A stretch of DNA of 64,000 nt, taken from assembly GCA_951804985.1 (NCBI GenBank), contig OX638132.1, positions 44,988,791 through 45,052,790 on the forward strand, read 5' to 3'. The notes under the pieces were generated by a model. The model was not told the origin of the DNA and ran no database searches. It worked only from the letters and a program-made list of their open reading frames with translations. Source of the stretch: Dryomyza anilis. Lineage: Eukaryota > Arthropoda > Insecta > Diptera > Dryomyzidae. A program made the translations under genes and the position numbers. Below are positions 10,238 to 20,485 of the stretch, in pieces. The first letter of the stretch is position 1. Each line of letters starts with the position of its first letter.

Positions 10238-10600
10238 ATTTTATCCAAGCTTGTATTATTAAACCCTTCTACATATGAACGCTACTCTAAAGATATATCA
10301 GATTCTAATTTTTTAAAAAGAAAACTTCTTCCGATATATGCCTCTCATACACTTAAAGATACAAATAAATGGTATGAAATAAAACAAGAACTCGCAAAAT
10401 ATTTGATTTCCAAACAAGAAATAAATATAAAGAAAGAGAATAAATCGGTAAAGTCATACAAATTATTAAGGGATAAGGATACTCAAACAAAATGGATATT
10501 TAAAAACGATAATGAAACCCAAACACCTCGCGTTACTCGTCAAAGAAATAAAACATTACAAAATGATTATGATGATGTTAATTGGTATAAAATTAAATAA
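10238..10600 (+). CDS. Uncharacterised Polinton ORF after the ATPase
   Basis: An open plus-strand frame reading KLVLLNPSTYERYSKDISDS, then a Lys-rich hydrophilic tail (KSYKLLRDKDTQTKWIFKND) to a stop at 10598-10600. No ATG at the head, so the start is unresolved or lost. It is hydrophilic with no membrane segment or recognisable domain. Position (ATPase, QRGGF protein, this ORF, then convergent polB) fits a conserved but unnamed Polinton gene. Pro/Glu/Lys-rich character hints at a structural or scaffold role, which is speculative. Confidence 0.45.
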   Translation: MLSKLVLLNPSTYERYSKDISDSNFLKRKLLPIYASHTLKDTNKWYEIKQELAKYLISKQEINIKKENKSVKSYKLLRDKDTQTKWIFKNDNETQTPRVTRQRNKTLQNDYDDVNWYKIK

Positions 10601-10709
10601 AAAAGCATTTTTACATATATAAAATTGAATTTTTATTTTATTATTAATTTAATTTAATACATTATACATGTATATAGCATTATATTTAATATGTTTACAT
10701 ATTAATTTT

Positions 10710-12072
10710 CTAAATATCTATGTTCATAAAAATATCTAAATCAGTATTTAAAGCTTTAATATAATTAATTTTATAATGCACCCAAGCAAGTGTGTTTATA
10801 CCATCATTGTGAATATAAAATATGCGCTTTAGATCTAATCATATACATTTCTCTCATTATAATTTTTTTATTGTAAAGACATGTTTTATAATCATGAATA
10901 GTAAATGTTTTACTAACTGATTTTTTAACACCTTTAGCTTTTGATATTGGTGTACCATCTTCAATAGTAAAAAAGTATGTCTTAGGTTTAAGACATATCA
11001 TTTCTTTCATTATTTTACCATTATTTTCGTCTTTCATCAAACCCACTACTTTACAATTATTTTGATTATAACGAAATATATTAGGATACTCATAACTAGA
11101 AGTGTCAAAAATATAATTTGATGGATCAGTTTTTGAACATCTTCATAAATGTCTTTATAGAAATCAATAGTATTAACTTCAATTACAAGCGAGTCTGTAT
11201 CCGTATATACTAAACGAATATTTGAATTCAATTTGTTTTTCAAGAAATTATAATAAAAATCATACATTTTTAATTTTGATAGATCAAATACACAAACCCT
11301 GTATATATTGGTTTATTTAGCTTTACTATGAGCTGTTTGGATTTAATTATCACCATATTTTCATCTATAATGGTTTGACCATAAAAGCTGGACTTGCTAT
11401 TAACGCTCTTGCTCCTTTACTTTTCCTAAATTCTCCCAGTTACATGAAATTTTGACATTCTTTCTTTTTTCAACATTTTCCATAGTCTTCCCATATACTG
11501 CGTTATTCATAAGTTTATAAAATTTTTTTTTCAAATTCATTTTTAGCTTTTGATCTCATAACAGTATTCAGATCGATATATTTTTTAAGCCAACAGCTTT
11601 GTTGAAACTCTAATACTCTGTGAACTTTTAATAAAATTAGACCCTGTTTCAGACATTCTTGTAGCATCATATAATGGATTTTATATTGAGTCTTATGAGT
11701 TATATCTGCAATTAATTTTGGTACTTCAAAAATTTATTCCAAACTTGTTGTGCAAACATATAATCCTCCGTACATTCCTCATTATTTAGTGTATTAAAGA
11801 ACTTATCCCGTGGGGGTAATGCAGACTCATTCAATTTCTGAAAACTATCCAAATAATTATACGGAAACACACCCTTTTAAAATAATAATCTATGTGAATT
11901 AATTGAAAAGATTTTTTTTGTTATATATATTGAATCTTCATTCAATGTCTTTACTAATTTGTCCAAGCTACTTGGTAGAAATCTGAATGAGTCTACAAAC
12001 CGTATTTGAAAATTATGATTATCCTTTAACTTAATTTTTTTGGTTATTGATATAAAAACCTCTTTATTTATA
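10710..12072 (-). pseudogene. Polinton DNA polymerase B, C-terminal part, frameshifted
   Basis: Replicative polymerase of the protein-primed family B type. From 12072 downward: NKEVFISITKKIKL, FVDSFRFLPSSLDKLVKTL (exonuclease/linker), NESALPPRDKFFNTL, then a jump to VLEFQQS and [15 protein letters not shown] (motif B, about 11480-11530). Next come KMYDFYYNFLK with YTDTDSL (motif C, 11046-11267), MGLMKDENNGK, GVKKSVSK, and an end block NDGINTLAWVHY before the stop at 10710-10712. I do not find motif A; coding jumps across about 11660-11730, so a deletion is likely. Several frameshifts. The 5' side is cut exactly by the LOA insertion. Confidence 0.87.
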
Positions 12073-12082
12073 GGAATTATAT
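12073..12082 (+). repeat. Target-site duplication of the LOA-like element (left)
   Basis: GGAATTATAT, identical to 15946-15955. In the minus sense both copies encode the same Ile-Ile-Pro codons of polB, so the polymerase frame is continuous across the insertion. Confidence 0.85.
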
Positions 12083-12177
12083 ATTTTATATAATATATAT
12101 ATAATGTGGGATAAAAATAGAGCCACAGCACTCAGACAGGGTTATATCCATTGTGCTGTGACCCAGTTCCCTGGTTT

Positions 12178-12838
12178 TTAATGATACTTCTTAGATTCAT
12201 TATTGAATCTAAGAAGGCTATTGTGTGACGAAGAGTGAAGCTGATCCTCTCTCATCACGTCTGTGCCAAAGATCTGCCTTCTAATTCTAGAAAATGCTGA
12301 ACAGTCACAGAGATAGTGCTCTGTGGTGCCAGTTTCTTTGTAGCAGGCAGAACATAAGGCGCTTTCGGCCAGGCCGATTGCGTTCATGTGTTTTTAACAT
12401 GAGTTGATGCAGGTAGTCCAAGCACAGGTTCTGGTCCAAATGGATTATTCTTAGATCCAGCACGTGCTATTTCTTCAGATGTTTCATTGCCCGAAACTCT
12501 TTTATTTCCCGGCACCCAAATCAGTTTCAGTGTATTGTATTTACCAACACAGTTGAGACGTGATCTGCATTGACGTACAATTTTGGATGTGATGACCGGG
12601 TTGTTCAAAGCCATAAGAGCAGCCTGACTATCGCTGCAAACTGATATAGCCCTGATCTGTCATCTATTATCCGCAATGTAGTCCATAGCCATAAGTATAG
12701 CATAGACTTCGGCTTGAAATACCGAGGCATTGTCGTGAAGTCTGCGGTCATCCGGTTCCACAAACACTCCAGCACAAGATCCCTGATCGGTTCTGGACCC
12801 GTCTGTGAAAATGCGGTGTGCCTCTCTACCTGGCTCAC
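12178..12838 (-). pseudogene. LOA-like element: RNase H end and C-terminal Cys/His motif
   Basis: Continues the RT ORF in other frames. RNase H starts in the long ORF (FTDGSRTDQGSCAG) and goes on at 12614-12384 with a LKLIWVPGNKRVSGNE block. In the family this is WVPGH-x-G-x2-GNE; the expected His is Asn, a probable loss. 12387-12178 carries CSACYKETGTTEHYLCDC, the Cys/His motif that usually ends such ORFs, then a polar tail. Two frame changes near 12385 and 12660. Confidence 0.8.
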
Positions 12839-14543
12839 AGTCAGGCGTTAGCCAGTCTTGAATGTCAGGTTGGAAAACCTCAAAATTTCGTCTTGGTAAT
12901 ATTTCTGTTATCATTGCATCAGAGGGCATCTCCAGTAGACAGGTGTCTAATGGATTGTCAACTGCAATGTCAGAGATATTCCAGGGAACATTAAACCAGA
13001 AACCACCTCGTTTTAGTCTCCAGCAGCCTTTCATGGCTTCGCCTCTCATGAAGATGTCAAGTGGTGGTAGGTTTAAGATTGCATTCAGTGCTGGACCAGG
13101 TGTAGTGCGAAAGGCACCCGTAACACCCAGACACACGGTTCTCTGAATCATGGCAAGACTAGTTGTCACGCACTTTTGCGACAGCTTGTTCCACCAGACT
13201 ACCGATGCATATGACATCATCGATCTTATCATTGCCGTGTAAATCCATAAAGTTTTGCTCGGCGATAGTCCCCATGTCTTCCGAAAAATTCCTCTGCATT
13301 GCCAGAAGGCATTCAATGCTCGCGAAATTTTATTTTCAACATGTTTTGTCCAAAGTTGTTTGCTATCTAGAGTTAAGCTTAGATATTTTACTTCGGTAGA
13401 CAGAGTAATAGTGACACCCTTAAGTACTGGTAGAGATAATCCTGTCATTATTATTTTCCTAGTGAAGAGAACAATCCCTGTTTTGTGAGGGTTGACGGAA
13501 AGTCCGTTTGCAGTACACCAGCTGTCAATTCGGTTCAATGAGTTTTGTGTTTTAACACAGAACTCTTTGAGGGAAAAGCCTGTGGCAAGAATGGCAACAT
13601 CATCTGCATAGGCCTGGGAATAGACACCTGGTCCATCGAGATCGTTGACCAGAGAGTCAACCAGCATACACCAGAGCAGGGAGAGAGCGCCTCCTTGAGG
13701 ACAACCTCTATTCACCCCTGCCATAATATACTGACCGCACTCCGCCTCAGAAGTGATGGTCCTAAACATTAGCATTGACCTTAGCCATTTGACCAATGTT
13801 TCATCTATTCCATGCCTTCTAGCTGCATCACACATTCCATCAAAGGTCGCATTATCAAAAGCACCCTCGATGTCAACAAATATGCCCATCACGTACATCT
13901 TCCTCTGAAAAGCATGCTCGATCCGGCCAACCAGATGTTGCAATGCTGTTTCACAGGATTTTCCACGTTGGTAGGCATGTTGTCTTGATGATAGTGGGTA
14001 CCTTGACAACGATGTTTTTCTGATGTGCAACTCAACTAGTCTTTCTAGACACTTTAGTATGAAGGACATCATACTAATGGGTCTGAAGCTCTTGGCTATG
14101 GAATAGTCTTTTCTTCCAACTTTAGGAATGAAGGCTACTTTAACTAAACGCCTGAATGTCGGAATGTTTGCCCATGTGAGACTTGCTCTAAAGATCTTCT
14201 TTAGGCATGGTAGCAATTGGGTTATATCTTCCTGGAGCATGACTGGGTAGATGCCATCAGGTCCAGGTGACTTGAAGCCATCAAAAGAGGCCACTGCGTA
14301 TTGGATAGCTTCATCGTACACAACCAATCTGGCAACCTGCCAGTCATGTTTTGTCACATTAGAGATGTTATTGCAGTCCCCAGTGCTAGGATTACAAAGT
14401 GGCCGTATGTGAATTTGATTTCCCGGAAAGTGAGTCTCAACTAGGACACTGAGTGCCTCTGTCTTAGACTCAGTATACGAGCCATCAGGTCTCCGCAGTG
14501 AGTCCAGTCGAGCAATTCGGTCTCTTTTAAGAAACTTGACCAA
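12660..14543 (-). CDS. LOA-like reverse transcriptase with start of RNase H (627 aa open)
   Basis: The longest open frame in the window. RT blocks in order: FKSPGPDGIYPVMLQ, KSFRPISMMSFILKCLERLV, ISSRQHAYQRGKS-like (SSRQHAYQRGKSCETAL), VDIEGAFDNA (motif A), NRGCPQGGALSLLWCML (motif B), YAYADDVAILATG-type motif C (AYADDVAILA), then LGLTLD-like (YLSLTLD). It is followed by a thumb/linker and the RNase H start (FTDGSRTDQGS). The catalytic Asp pair is intact. It would perform target-primed reverse transcription. It is the second part of ORF2; the endonuclease lies upstream in other frames, so the full protein cannot be made. Confidence 0.9.
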   Translation of the reverse strand: MVKFLKRDRIARLDSLRRPDGSYTESKTEALSVLVETHFPGNQIHIRPLCNPSTGDCNNISNVTKHDWQVARLVVYDEAIQYAVASFDGFKSPGPDGIYPVMLQEDITQLLPCLKKIFRASLTWANIPTFRRLVKVAFIPKVGRKDYSIAKSFRPISMMSFILKCLERLVELHIRKTSLSRYPLSSRQHAYQRGKSCETALQHLVGRIEHAFQRKMYVMGIFVDIEGAFDNATFDGMCDAARRHGIDETLVKWLRSMLMFRTITSEAECGQYIMAGVNRGCPQGGALSLLWCMLVDSLVNDLDGPGVYSQAYADDVAILATGFSLKEFCVKTQNSLNRIDSWCTANGLSVNPHKTGIVLFTRKIIMTGLSLPVLKGVTITLSTEVKYLSLTLDSKQLWTKHVENKISRALNAFWQCRGIFRKTWGLSPSKTLWIYTAMIRSMMSYASVVWWNKLSQKCVTTSLAMIQRTVCLGVTGAFRTTPGPALNAILNLPPLDIFMRGEAMKGCWRLKRGGFWFNVPWNISDIAVDNPLDTCLLEMPSDAMITEILPRRNFEVFQPDIQDWLTPDCEPGREAHRIFTDGSRTDQGSCAGVFVEPDDRRLHDNASVFQAEVYAILMAMDYIADNR

Positions 14544-14627
14544 TCTGCTAGTCTCACTGCAGGATTCGATGCTACTGCAGAAGTCTTTATAAGAAACACT
14601 TTTCGATTTACGAATTCGTTTCTTATA

Positions 14628-15456
14628 CTATTTCTGCTTAGCTCGATAAAGAAACCAGTCAGAGTCTGAATTGCTCCTTAGGGCCCTATTTAGAAGCTTT
14701 CTGCAATTCTTGCGCAAGGTTTCAAGACAAGCGTTCCACCAAGGAACGGGAGGTCTAGATAACGTTTTGCGTACCGGACATGAATTTATGACATCGTTCA
14801 TAACTTGAAAGGATGGTTCAATACTTTCTTTGGTAGGAATTCTGACAGGAATATTGAGGGTATTCTCAAGTTCATGTCTGAAGCGTGCCCAGTTCGTTTT
14901 TCTAGGGTTTCTTACCGTCATAGAGGGCAGCACCTCTCGGTCAGTATGAAAGAACCTTCCAGTTAAAGATTGACTCTCTTAGTCTACAGTTAGACAAAGT
15001 AAGGTTAATCACTTCCTGTCTTCTAGCAGTCACAAACGTGGGTTTATTACCAGTGTTGTGAATGTTCAGATTGGAGGTGTCAAGGAGTCTGGTACCTCGT
15101 GCGTTGCATTTACTGCTGCCCCACACAGTTTGTTTAGCATTAGCGTCACAGCAAAGAATAAGGCCGGTCTCCTTAAGATCACAGTATTCTATGAGCTCAA
15201 CATTTGCCTTTGGCGGAGGAGGCAGTAGTGAGTCATAAGGGAAGTAGCCTGAGGCGACAATCAAATGTTTCCATCCACTATCGTTTTCATAGCTCACTTT
15301 GGCTGCCACCAGGTCTTGCCCACAGAATTGGGTTAACTTGGTGACAGCAAAGTGTTTCGATACTATAAGACAGCTTCTAGGCCTTGCGGCTTGCTCATCG
15401 TATAGTATGGTTTCACCACGTAGTTCACTAAGACCACAGATGCGTTTGTTATACAA
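14628..15456 (-). pseudogene. LOA-like APE-type endonuclease and linker, broken
   Basis: 15456-14941 reads IQEPW-like start just upstream (AIQEPWLYNKR across the ORF start), CGLSELRGETILYDE, VASGYFPYD, and LILCCDANAKQTVWGSSKCN, the DxN block of the endonuclease. It goes on to TRLLDTSNLNIHNTGNKPTF and EVINLTL. In the family the last is ...DLT; Asp is Asn here. The SDH end block is missing. 14933-14628 is the linker to RT (PRKTNWARFRHELEN and PVPWWNACLETLRKN, a W-W-N motif). The endonuclease would nick target DNA. Confidence 0.82.
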
Positions 15457-15535
15457 CCATGGTTCTTGAATAGCTGTGATGTGAGGTTATGTATGCAACA
15501 TAGAGAGCCGCTTACATATTAAAGCGGTAGCAGCT

Positions 15536-15763
15536 TTAGAATATTGCAGATTGATCTGAGTAAATATCATGACCCTCTGCTACAGGAGCAGAAAGGTTCA
15601 TCGTACGAGGGTTGGTTGCGTGGATTGAGGCCTCCAGAATCCTTGCCTCAGCCGCCGAAGCGGGTGAATTGCCACTTTTGTGGGTACCACCTGGAGTAGT
15701 TATATCTTTATGTTGACCCATCGCGGTGGTGTAGGGTTTCTTTAGAGTCTGCCACCCCACCAA
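15536..15763 (-). pseudogene. LOA-like ORF1 remnant
   Basis: 75 open codons between the 5' leader and the endonuclease: MVGWQTLKKPYTTAMGQHKD, then a Ser/Ala/Pro-rich stretch (KSGNSPASAAEARI). Position and low complexity fit the N-terminal part of an ORF1 nucleic-acid-binding protein. The zinc knuckles expected in the rest are absent, so most of ORF1 is deleted. The first codon may not be the native start. Confidence 0.4.
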
Positions 15764-15903
15764 TAAAAAAGACTCTGATAGTATTTAGTTCATTACTCAT
15801 CACAAGCCTGTCTGACAAGGGTGACCCTACCAGAAACTTTAAAAAGTTTCCGTCAGCTTAGCCTTATTGAGTCATTGTAACTTAAGCCCCCACACCACGT
15901 CAA

Positions 15904-15939
15904 GGTAACCACCATGTGGGGGTCAACGTGGTGGTTACC
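15904..15939. promoter_or_regulatory. Hairpin in the 5' leader of the LOA-like element
   Basis: GGTAACCACCA (15904-15914) and TGGTGGTTACC (15929-15939) form a perfect 11-bp stem with a 14-nt loop, 6 bp from the element's 5' terminus. Related CACGTGG and CCACGTC words surround it. A terminal hairpin may mark the RNA 5' end or act in translation; function is inferred. Confidence 0.5.
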
Positions 15940-15945
15940 ACGTGG

Positions 15946-15955
15946 GGAATTATAT
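15946..15955 (+). repeat. Target-site duplication of the LOA-like element (right)
   Basis: GGAATTATAT directly outside the 5' end of the minus-strand element. It matches 12073-12082 exactly. Confidence 0.85.
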
Positions 15956-16906
15956 CAATACCACCTCCAATATCATTTAAATTTCTTAAAAATAAATGTA
16001 AATCATATTTGGATAAGTTATGAGTAAATACAGGAAAATATTTAGTTGCTTTTAAATTACAATCAATATGTGCAGCACCTAAATATTTTCCTGTATAATG
16101 AGAATGATGTCTTACTTTTGAACTAATATTATTTTCTAAACTATTTTTACATATTATACATATCTTACATTCTATGAACGATTTCTTATCCATCTCCGTC
16201 ATCTCGATGGGACAAATATTCGCAATTGTATTACAATACAATTGTTTGATTTTAGTTAGTAGTTTGAGTTAGTTCATTCCTACAAGTAATAAACAGTAAA
16301 AATGTATAGTATACATTTGGTTATTCTCAGTTTATATTTACCTATATATGTTTTCATTTCATCAAACTTGTCATCATGGGCTCCTTTAATATACCATGAA
16401 ATTCCTTCATCTGTACTGTATTGGTGAAGGAATTTGAAGGATCTGGCGTACATCCTGCTAACGGTACTAGCAATGATTCGAAGTCCAGATAGAAAGTATA
16501 TGGAACTTGTAATGAATATTTTCGTATTCTTCACTTTGTGACGGAATGGTATTCCAGTAAAATTAATACAATTTCCATCAATATTTATAATATCACCTGT
16601 TATATCCTCTATTCCATAAGATTGTATTCGAGATGGATTTTTGATATTTGCCATTTAAAACAGTAAGTGTAATTATTATGAACATTAACACAAGCTTTTT
16701 TATTTTGTATGCATTGAGGAAGTTCAAAATAGTTCGGTCCTCTTAATGGCATGTACTGATTGATGTTAACTTCAATTTTATTAATTTTTGTTAAAGACCA
16801 ATCACTATCTTTTTCTTGAAATTCATCCATTTTTTGTATTATTACATCCTTCATATCTAAAATAGTCGTACTGATGTCACTCTCTGATATTAATGTAAAC
16901 TGTTTA
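15956..16906 (-). pseudogene. Polinton DNA polymerase B, middle part
   Basis: Lies between the copia-type and LOA insertions. From 16906 downward: LISESDISTTILDM, KIEVNINQYMPLRGPNYFEL and KKACVNVHNNYTYCFKW, a block I recall from the N-terminal half of Polinton polymerases. Then come NPSRIQSYGIEDITGDIINI, a less clear stretch (16300-16500), and KCIICKNSL-like (seen as CKICIICKNSL), HYTGKYLGAAHIDCNLKATK and FTHNLSKYDLHLFLRNL (exonuclease motif region). It ends GGIDIIP at the LOA target duplication and resumes in the same sense at 12072. Two or three frame changes. Confidence 0.84.
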
Positions 16907-17090
16907 TATTGCAAATACTATAAATTATTAGAATAAGGCAGAAGCCAACCAGTTAAAACAAATTTATTTCGAGAAAGAAAAAATAATTTTCACAAATTGA
17001 CAAATAACAAAAGTAATAAAACTTAAATTAAAATGAAAACATGAAGTGAAAATGTAAAGTATATTTAAACAAGTATAAATATTTTTAACA
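16907..17090 (-). repeat. Copia-type 3' LTR
   Basis: 184 bp, from TATTGCAAATAC to TTTTTAACA on the plus strand. In element sense it begins TGTTAAAAA and ends GCAATA. It pairs with 20486-20669 with only a few differences (for example AAAACTTAAATT versus AAAACTAAAATT). The inner side abuts the polypurine tract. Confidence 0.93.
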
Positions 17091-17097
17091 CTCCTCC

Positions 17098-18545
17098 TCA
17101 TTTGCACTTCATGCCGGACATGTTTCGCAAATACTCAAGCTTCGTTGCAGATAGTGGTTTTGTCAGAATGTCTGCCAATATTTCATTGGTGGGGCAATAC
17201 TCATACTTGATCAACATCTTGTCCACATAGTCCTTCACGAAATGATACTTGGTATCGATGTGTTTCGACCTATTGCTGAGTTTTTCATCTTTTATTAAAT
17301 TGAGGCAGCTTTGGTTGTCTTCCATCAAAACTGTTGGCGAGTCTTGTTTGCAGTGTAAATCCGCCAAAATACTTCTAATCCAAACTGTTTCCTTTGCAGC
17401 CTCAGATAACGATATAAATTCAGCTTCAGTCGTAGAGAGCGAAACGCATGTTTGTTTTCTACATGCCCAGCTAACAGCACCACCATTGAGCAAGAAAATA
17501 TAACCAGAATTCGACTTTCTGTCGGTTCTATTTTCTGCCCAATTCGCGTCAGCAAAGCCAACAAGTATATTCTTGTCAGCTCCTCTTAAATATTTGACGA
17601 CTCTCTTTAATTCGTTCCAGTCTTCCTGATTTGGTGCACTTGTCTTTCGCGCCAAAATTGCGACACTCGCTGAGATATCCGGTCGAGTGTTTATGCGTAA
17701 GAGTTCGGATTCTGATTTGCCATACGACGGATCAAGAGGGTACTTTGATACTTTAGCGTCTTGAAGTCCAAACTTTTTTGCTGTTTTTTCAATGAACTGT
17801 TTTTGTCGCAGCATAAAAGTTTGATTATCTTTTCGATGAACTTCTACGCCCAAGTAGTGACAAATCTGTCCCAAATTTTTTACTTCAAAATTCGAATTTA
17901 ACAATTTTTCAACGCCTAGAATACTTCTCTCGTCGTTTGCAGCAACAACCAAGTCATCAACGTAAACCAATACGTAAACACCTTCCCCATTGATGACTTT
18001 ACTGTAAAGGTAAGGGTCAGCCTTACTTTGAATAAATCCGCCATTCACCAAAACGTCATTTAATGCTTTGTTCCATACATTTGCAGCTTGTTTCAAACCG
18101 TATAAACTTTTATTCAGCTTGCACACAAGCCTACCACCACATTCTCCAAAACCTGGTGGTTGCTTCATGTAAATCGTTTCCTTCAGATCTCCATTCAAAA
18201 ATGCGTTTTTGATGTCTATGTGCTCCACACACATTCCACGTTCACCAGATACAGACAGCAGAATCCGAAATGTAGATTGACGCACGACAGGTGCGAATAC
18301 TTCGTCGTAGTCACAGCCATACTTTTGGCTGTAGCCTTGCGCTACCAGTCGAGCCTTGAAACGTTCTACATTTCCATTTACTCCTCGCTTAACCTTGTAT
18401 GTCCATTTACAGCCAACAATGTTTGCGTCTGGTGGAGCCTCAACCAAATCCCACGTTTGGTTTTCCATCAACGATGTCATTTCCTCTTCCATTGCGATAC
18501 TCCAGTCGTTCTTTTGTTTGGAAGTGACAGCTTCTTTAAAAGTTT
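17098..18545 (-). pseudogene. Copia-type RT and RNase H, internally deleted but open
   Basis: An open frame to the stop at 17098. From about 18545: KEAVTSKQKNDWSIAMEEEM, WDLVEAPPDANIVGCKWTYK, ARLVAQGYSQKYGCDYDEVF, HIDIKNAFLNGDLKETIYMK (motif A), SLYGLKQAANVWNKAL and VYVLVYVDDLVVAA (catalytic YVDD). RNase H shows GFADANWAENRTDRKSNSGY, LSTTEAEFISLSEAAKE and HIDTKYHFVKDYV. About 20 residues are missing in frame just before NTRPDISASVAILA. The upstream codons of this open frame (18546-18747) run antisense-like through integrase and are not real. Motifs intact; the polyprotein is not. Confidence 0.9.
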
Positions 18546-19009
18546 TTCGGAGTATCAGGAATTGAACTTGTGACCAGCCGATTTTGTACGTGATTTGCAG
18601 TGACGACAGCTTCACCCCAGTACGTATACGGCATATCAGCTTCTGCAAGCATACAGCGCGCCATTTCAACAAGAGAACGATTTTTTCTCTCAGCCACGCC
18701 ATTCTGTTGTGGACAATATGGTACAGTAAACTGCGACTTAATACCATATTTACGAAGATACATGGTCAACTTTTGCGATTTATATTCGCATCCGTTGTCA
18801 GACCTGACAGCTTTTGGAACTTTACCAAACTTGTTCTTGACAATTTCGACGTACTCTCTCAGCTTCTCAAACAGCTCCGACTTATGACGTAAGAGGTATA
18901 CAACGGTGTATCGACTGAAGTCATCGATGAACGTCAGAAAATATCTCTTACCTCCAGGAGTGACAGTTTGCATTGGTCCGCAAATGTCGCTGTGTATCAA
19001 TTCCAGCAC
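18536..19009 (-). pseudogene. Copia-type integrase core
   Basis: 157 open codons. LELIHSDICGPM (first Asp), YFLTFIDDFSRYTVVYLL, AVRSDNGCEYKSQKL (second Asp) and PQQNGVAERKNRSL (Glu) give a complete DDE set. It ends at NRLVTSSIPDTP, then a frame change and a deletion of about 1 kb of the normal spacer lead straight into RT. 19260-19054 is the upstream GAG-pre-integrase part (HYWHKLLGHRDINAVKSMQ, with the zinc HHCC region only partly kept). Confidence 0.9.
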
Positions 19010-19268
19010 TTCCCCCGTTTTGGCTTCGGGTACCTTCTTGAAAGGTTTTTGTGTTAATTTGCATTGAATGGAAATCTCGCAAACAGACGAACTCCGCAGT
19101 CTTCAATCACAAAATCTCTTGCCAGCTTTCCAGATTGCATAGATTTCACTGCGTTGATGTCCCGGTGTCCTAACAGCTTATGCCAATAGTGTTGACACTT
19201 GGATGAATTACAGATGACCTTCAACGCAGACAAATTTTCTGTAAGTCTCAGCTGGTACAAGTTGTTGA

Positions 19269-19616
19269 CTAGATCTGCAACTCCAATTTCCTGCTTTTCA
19301 TTTGTATTCTGCAGTCCGAACCACTAAATATGGTGATAAATCCTTTCGATGACATCAGTTTGACTGACAGCAGACTTCCCTTGAACGACGGTATATAGAG
19401 AACATTTTCCACACGCACCTCTGCATCGTGTCCCTTCTGATTGATGAATCTCAGAATGCACGTTCCTTTACCCGAACATTGCACCGTCTGCCCGTTTGCG
19501 ATAGTAACCTTGTCTCTACATGATGTATCCAGACTCTCGAACTCGTCCTTGTTACTACTTATGTGGCAGGTTGCGCCAGAATCTACAACCCATCCGCAGT
19601 TTTCATCGGGCATCAC
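19269..19616 (-). pseudogene. Copia-type aspartic protease
   Basis: WVVDSGATCHISSNKDEFES holds the catalytic D-S-G-A triplet of copia proteases. VTIANGQTVQCSGKGTC and VENVLYIPSFKGSLLSVKLM follow, the standard order. It would process the polyprotein. It is joined to Gag by a 1-nt shift near 19665 and stops in frame at 19269, so it is expressed only as a fragment. Confidence 0.9.
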
Positions 19617-19663
19617 AAAACAGAAGTTTTTACGGACTAATTTGTCCTCAACCTTATTAACTT

Positions 19664-20350
19664 TCAGTTGATCTTACTGTTTTTCAGCTTCCAGCAGTTC
19701 TTGCGAATATGTCCTACACCCTTGCAGTGATGGCAGACGATGTTCTTTCTAGTGTTCGTCGTTTTTAAGACAGAATCTTCATTTGCAACTCGTTTCCCTT
19801 GCTTCTCATACTCCTCCAGCAGCTTGTTCTCCACCAATGGCATGGTGAGATCTTTCTCGTCACGTACTTCCAACGCAGTAATTAGAGCGTCGTATGAGCT
19901 AGGCAAACTACTCAACAGCATTGATATGACCCACGATTCAGACATCTTTTCGCCCAGCGATTGCAGCCGGGAAAACAATAGCTTCATTTGCGAGATGTGT
20001 GTGTCCATGTCACCACTAGGCTGCAATTTCAAACCACAGATCGATCGCATCAGCTTCACTTTATTACTCAATGTCGACTTCTCGTGATACGCCTTAAGGA
20101 CATTCCAAGCCTCCTGCGCCGTTGTGCAGTTACTTATCCGAAACGTTTCATGGTCAACGATGGCTAAACCAATAATAATGGATGCATCCGTGTCTCGTTG
20201 GATCCATTGAGCGTCTGGCGTTGTAGGAATTGGTTTTTCAACCACATCCCAGACTTTTTCCTTCTTCAAGATGAGCAGGATCCGATACTTCCACAACTCA
20301 TAGTTGCCCTTGTTGAGCTTTGTAACCAAAAGCCTCATGTTATCAGCCAT
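19664..20350 (-). CDS. Copia-type Gag with zinc knuckle
   Basis: ATG chosen at 20348-20350 (MADNMRLLVTKLNKGNYELW), which fits the family start better than the ATG 14 codons upstream. KYRILLILKKEKVWDVVEKP and WNVLKAYHEKSTLSNKVKLM are Gag (UBN2-type) blocks. CHHCKGVGHIRKNCW is a CCHC zinc knuckle near the C-terminus. It would form virus-like particles and bind RNA. It ends at a stop created by a frameshift before the protease. Confidence 0.88.
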   Translation of the reverse strand: MADNMRLLVTKLNKGNYELWKYRILLILKKEKVWDVVEKPIPTTPDAQWIQRDTDASIIIGLAIVDHETFRISNCTTAQEAWNVLKAYHEKSTLSNKVKLMRSICGLKLQPSGDMDTHISQMKLLFSRLQSLGEKMSESWVISMLLSSLPSSYDALITALEVRDEKDLTMPLVENKLLEEYEKQGKRVANEDSVLKTTNTRKNIVCHHCKGVGHIRKNCWKLKNSKIN

Positions 20351-20474
20351 TGCAATATTAAACAGCAAACTTGCAATAGCAGCAATCCACAAACAGCAAA
20401 CAAATTTGATTCAGCGAAAAAATATTAACTCCGGTACAATGCGCTCCAAAATAAAACTTATTCCTTCGTGCAAA

Positions 20475-20485
20475 GGCCCATAACC
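20475..20485 (-). promoter_or_regulatory. Primer-binding site for a half initiator tRNA
   Basis: The minus-strand GGTTATGGGCC directly follows the 5' LTR. It is complementary to the anticodon-region GGCCCATAACC of insect initiator tRNA-Met. Copia is known to prime with such an internal tRNA fragment rather than the tRNA 3' end. Confidence 0.8.

Larger units (their letters stand above)
12083..15945 (-). mobile_element. LOA/R1-like non-LTR retrotransposon nested in polB
   Basis: Flanked by a 10-bp target duplication GGAATTATAT (12073-12082 and 15946-15955) in the polymerase frame. On the minus strand: a short 5' leader with a strong hairpin, an ORF1 remnant, APE-type endonuclease, reverse transcriptase, RNase H and a C-terminal Cys/His motif. 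The 3' end is a TA-rich tail rather than poly(A). RNase H plus endonuclease order fits the LOA/R1/I groups. At 3.86 kb it is shorter than usual, mainly because ORF1 is nearly gone. One ORF of 627 codons is still open, so the insertion is fairly young. Confidence 0.88.

Noticed and set aside
12862..13772. Several plus-strand ORFs of 75-94 codons
   Set aside because: They lie opposite the long LOA-like RT frame and are its shadows.
16902..16910. LTR start at TGTTTATATTGC (16901)
   Set aside because: The second LTR copy shares sequence only from TATTGC, and GTTTA then fits as the target duplication on both sides.
18160..18573. 137-codon plus-strand ORF
   Set aside because: Antisense shadow of the copia RT; no family blocks in this direction.
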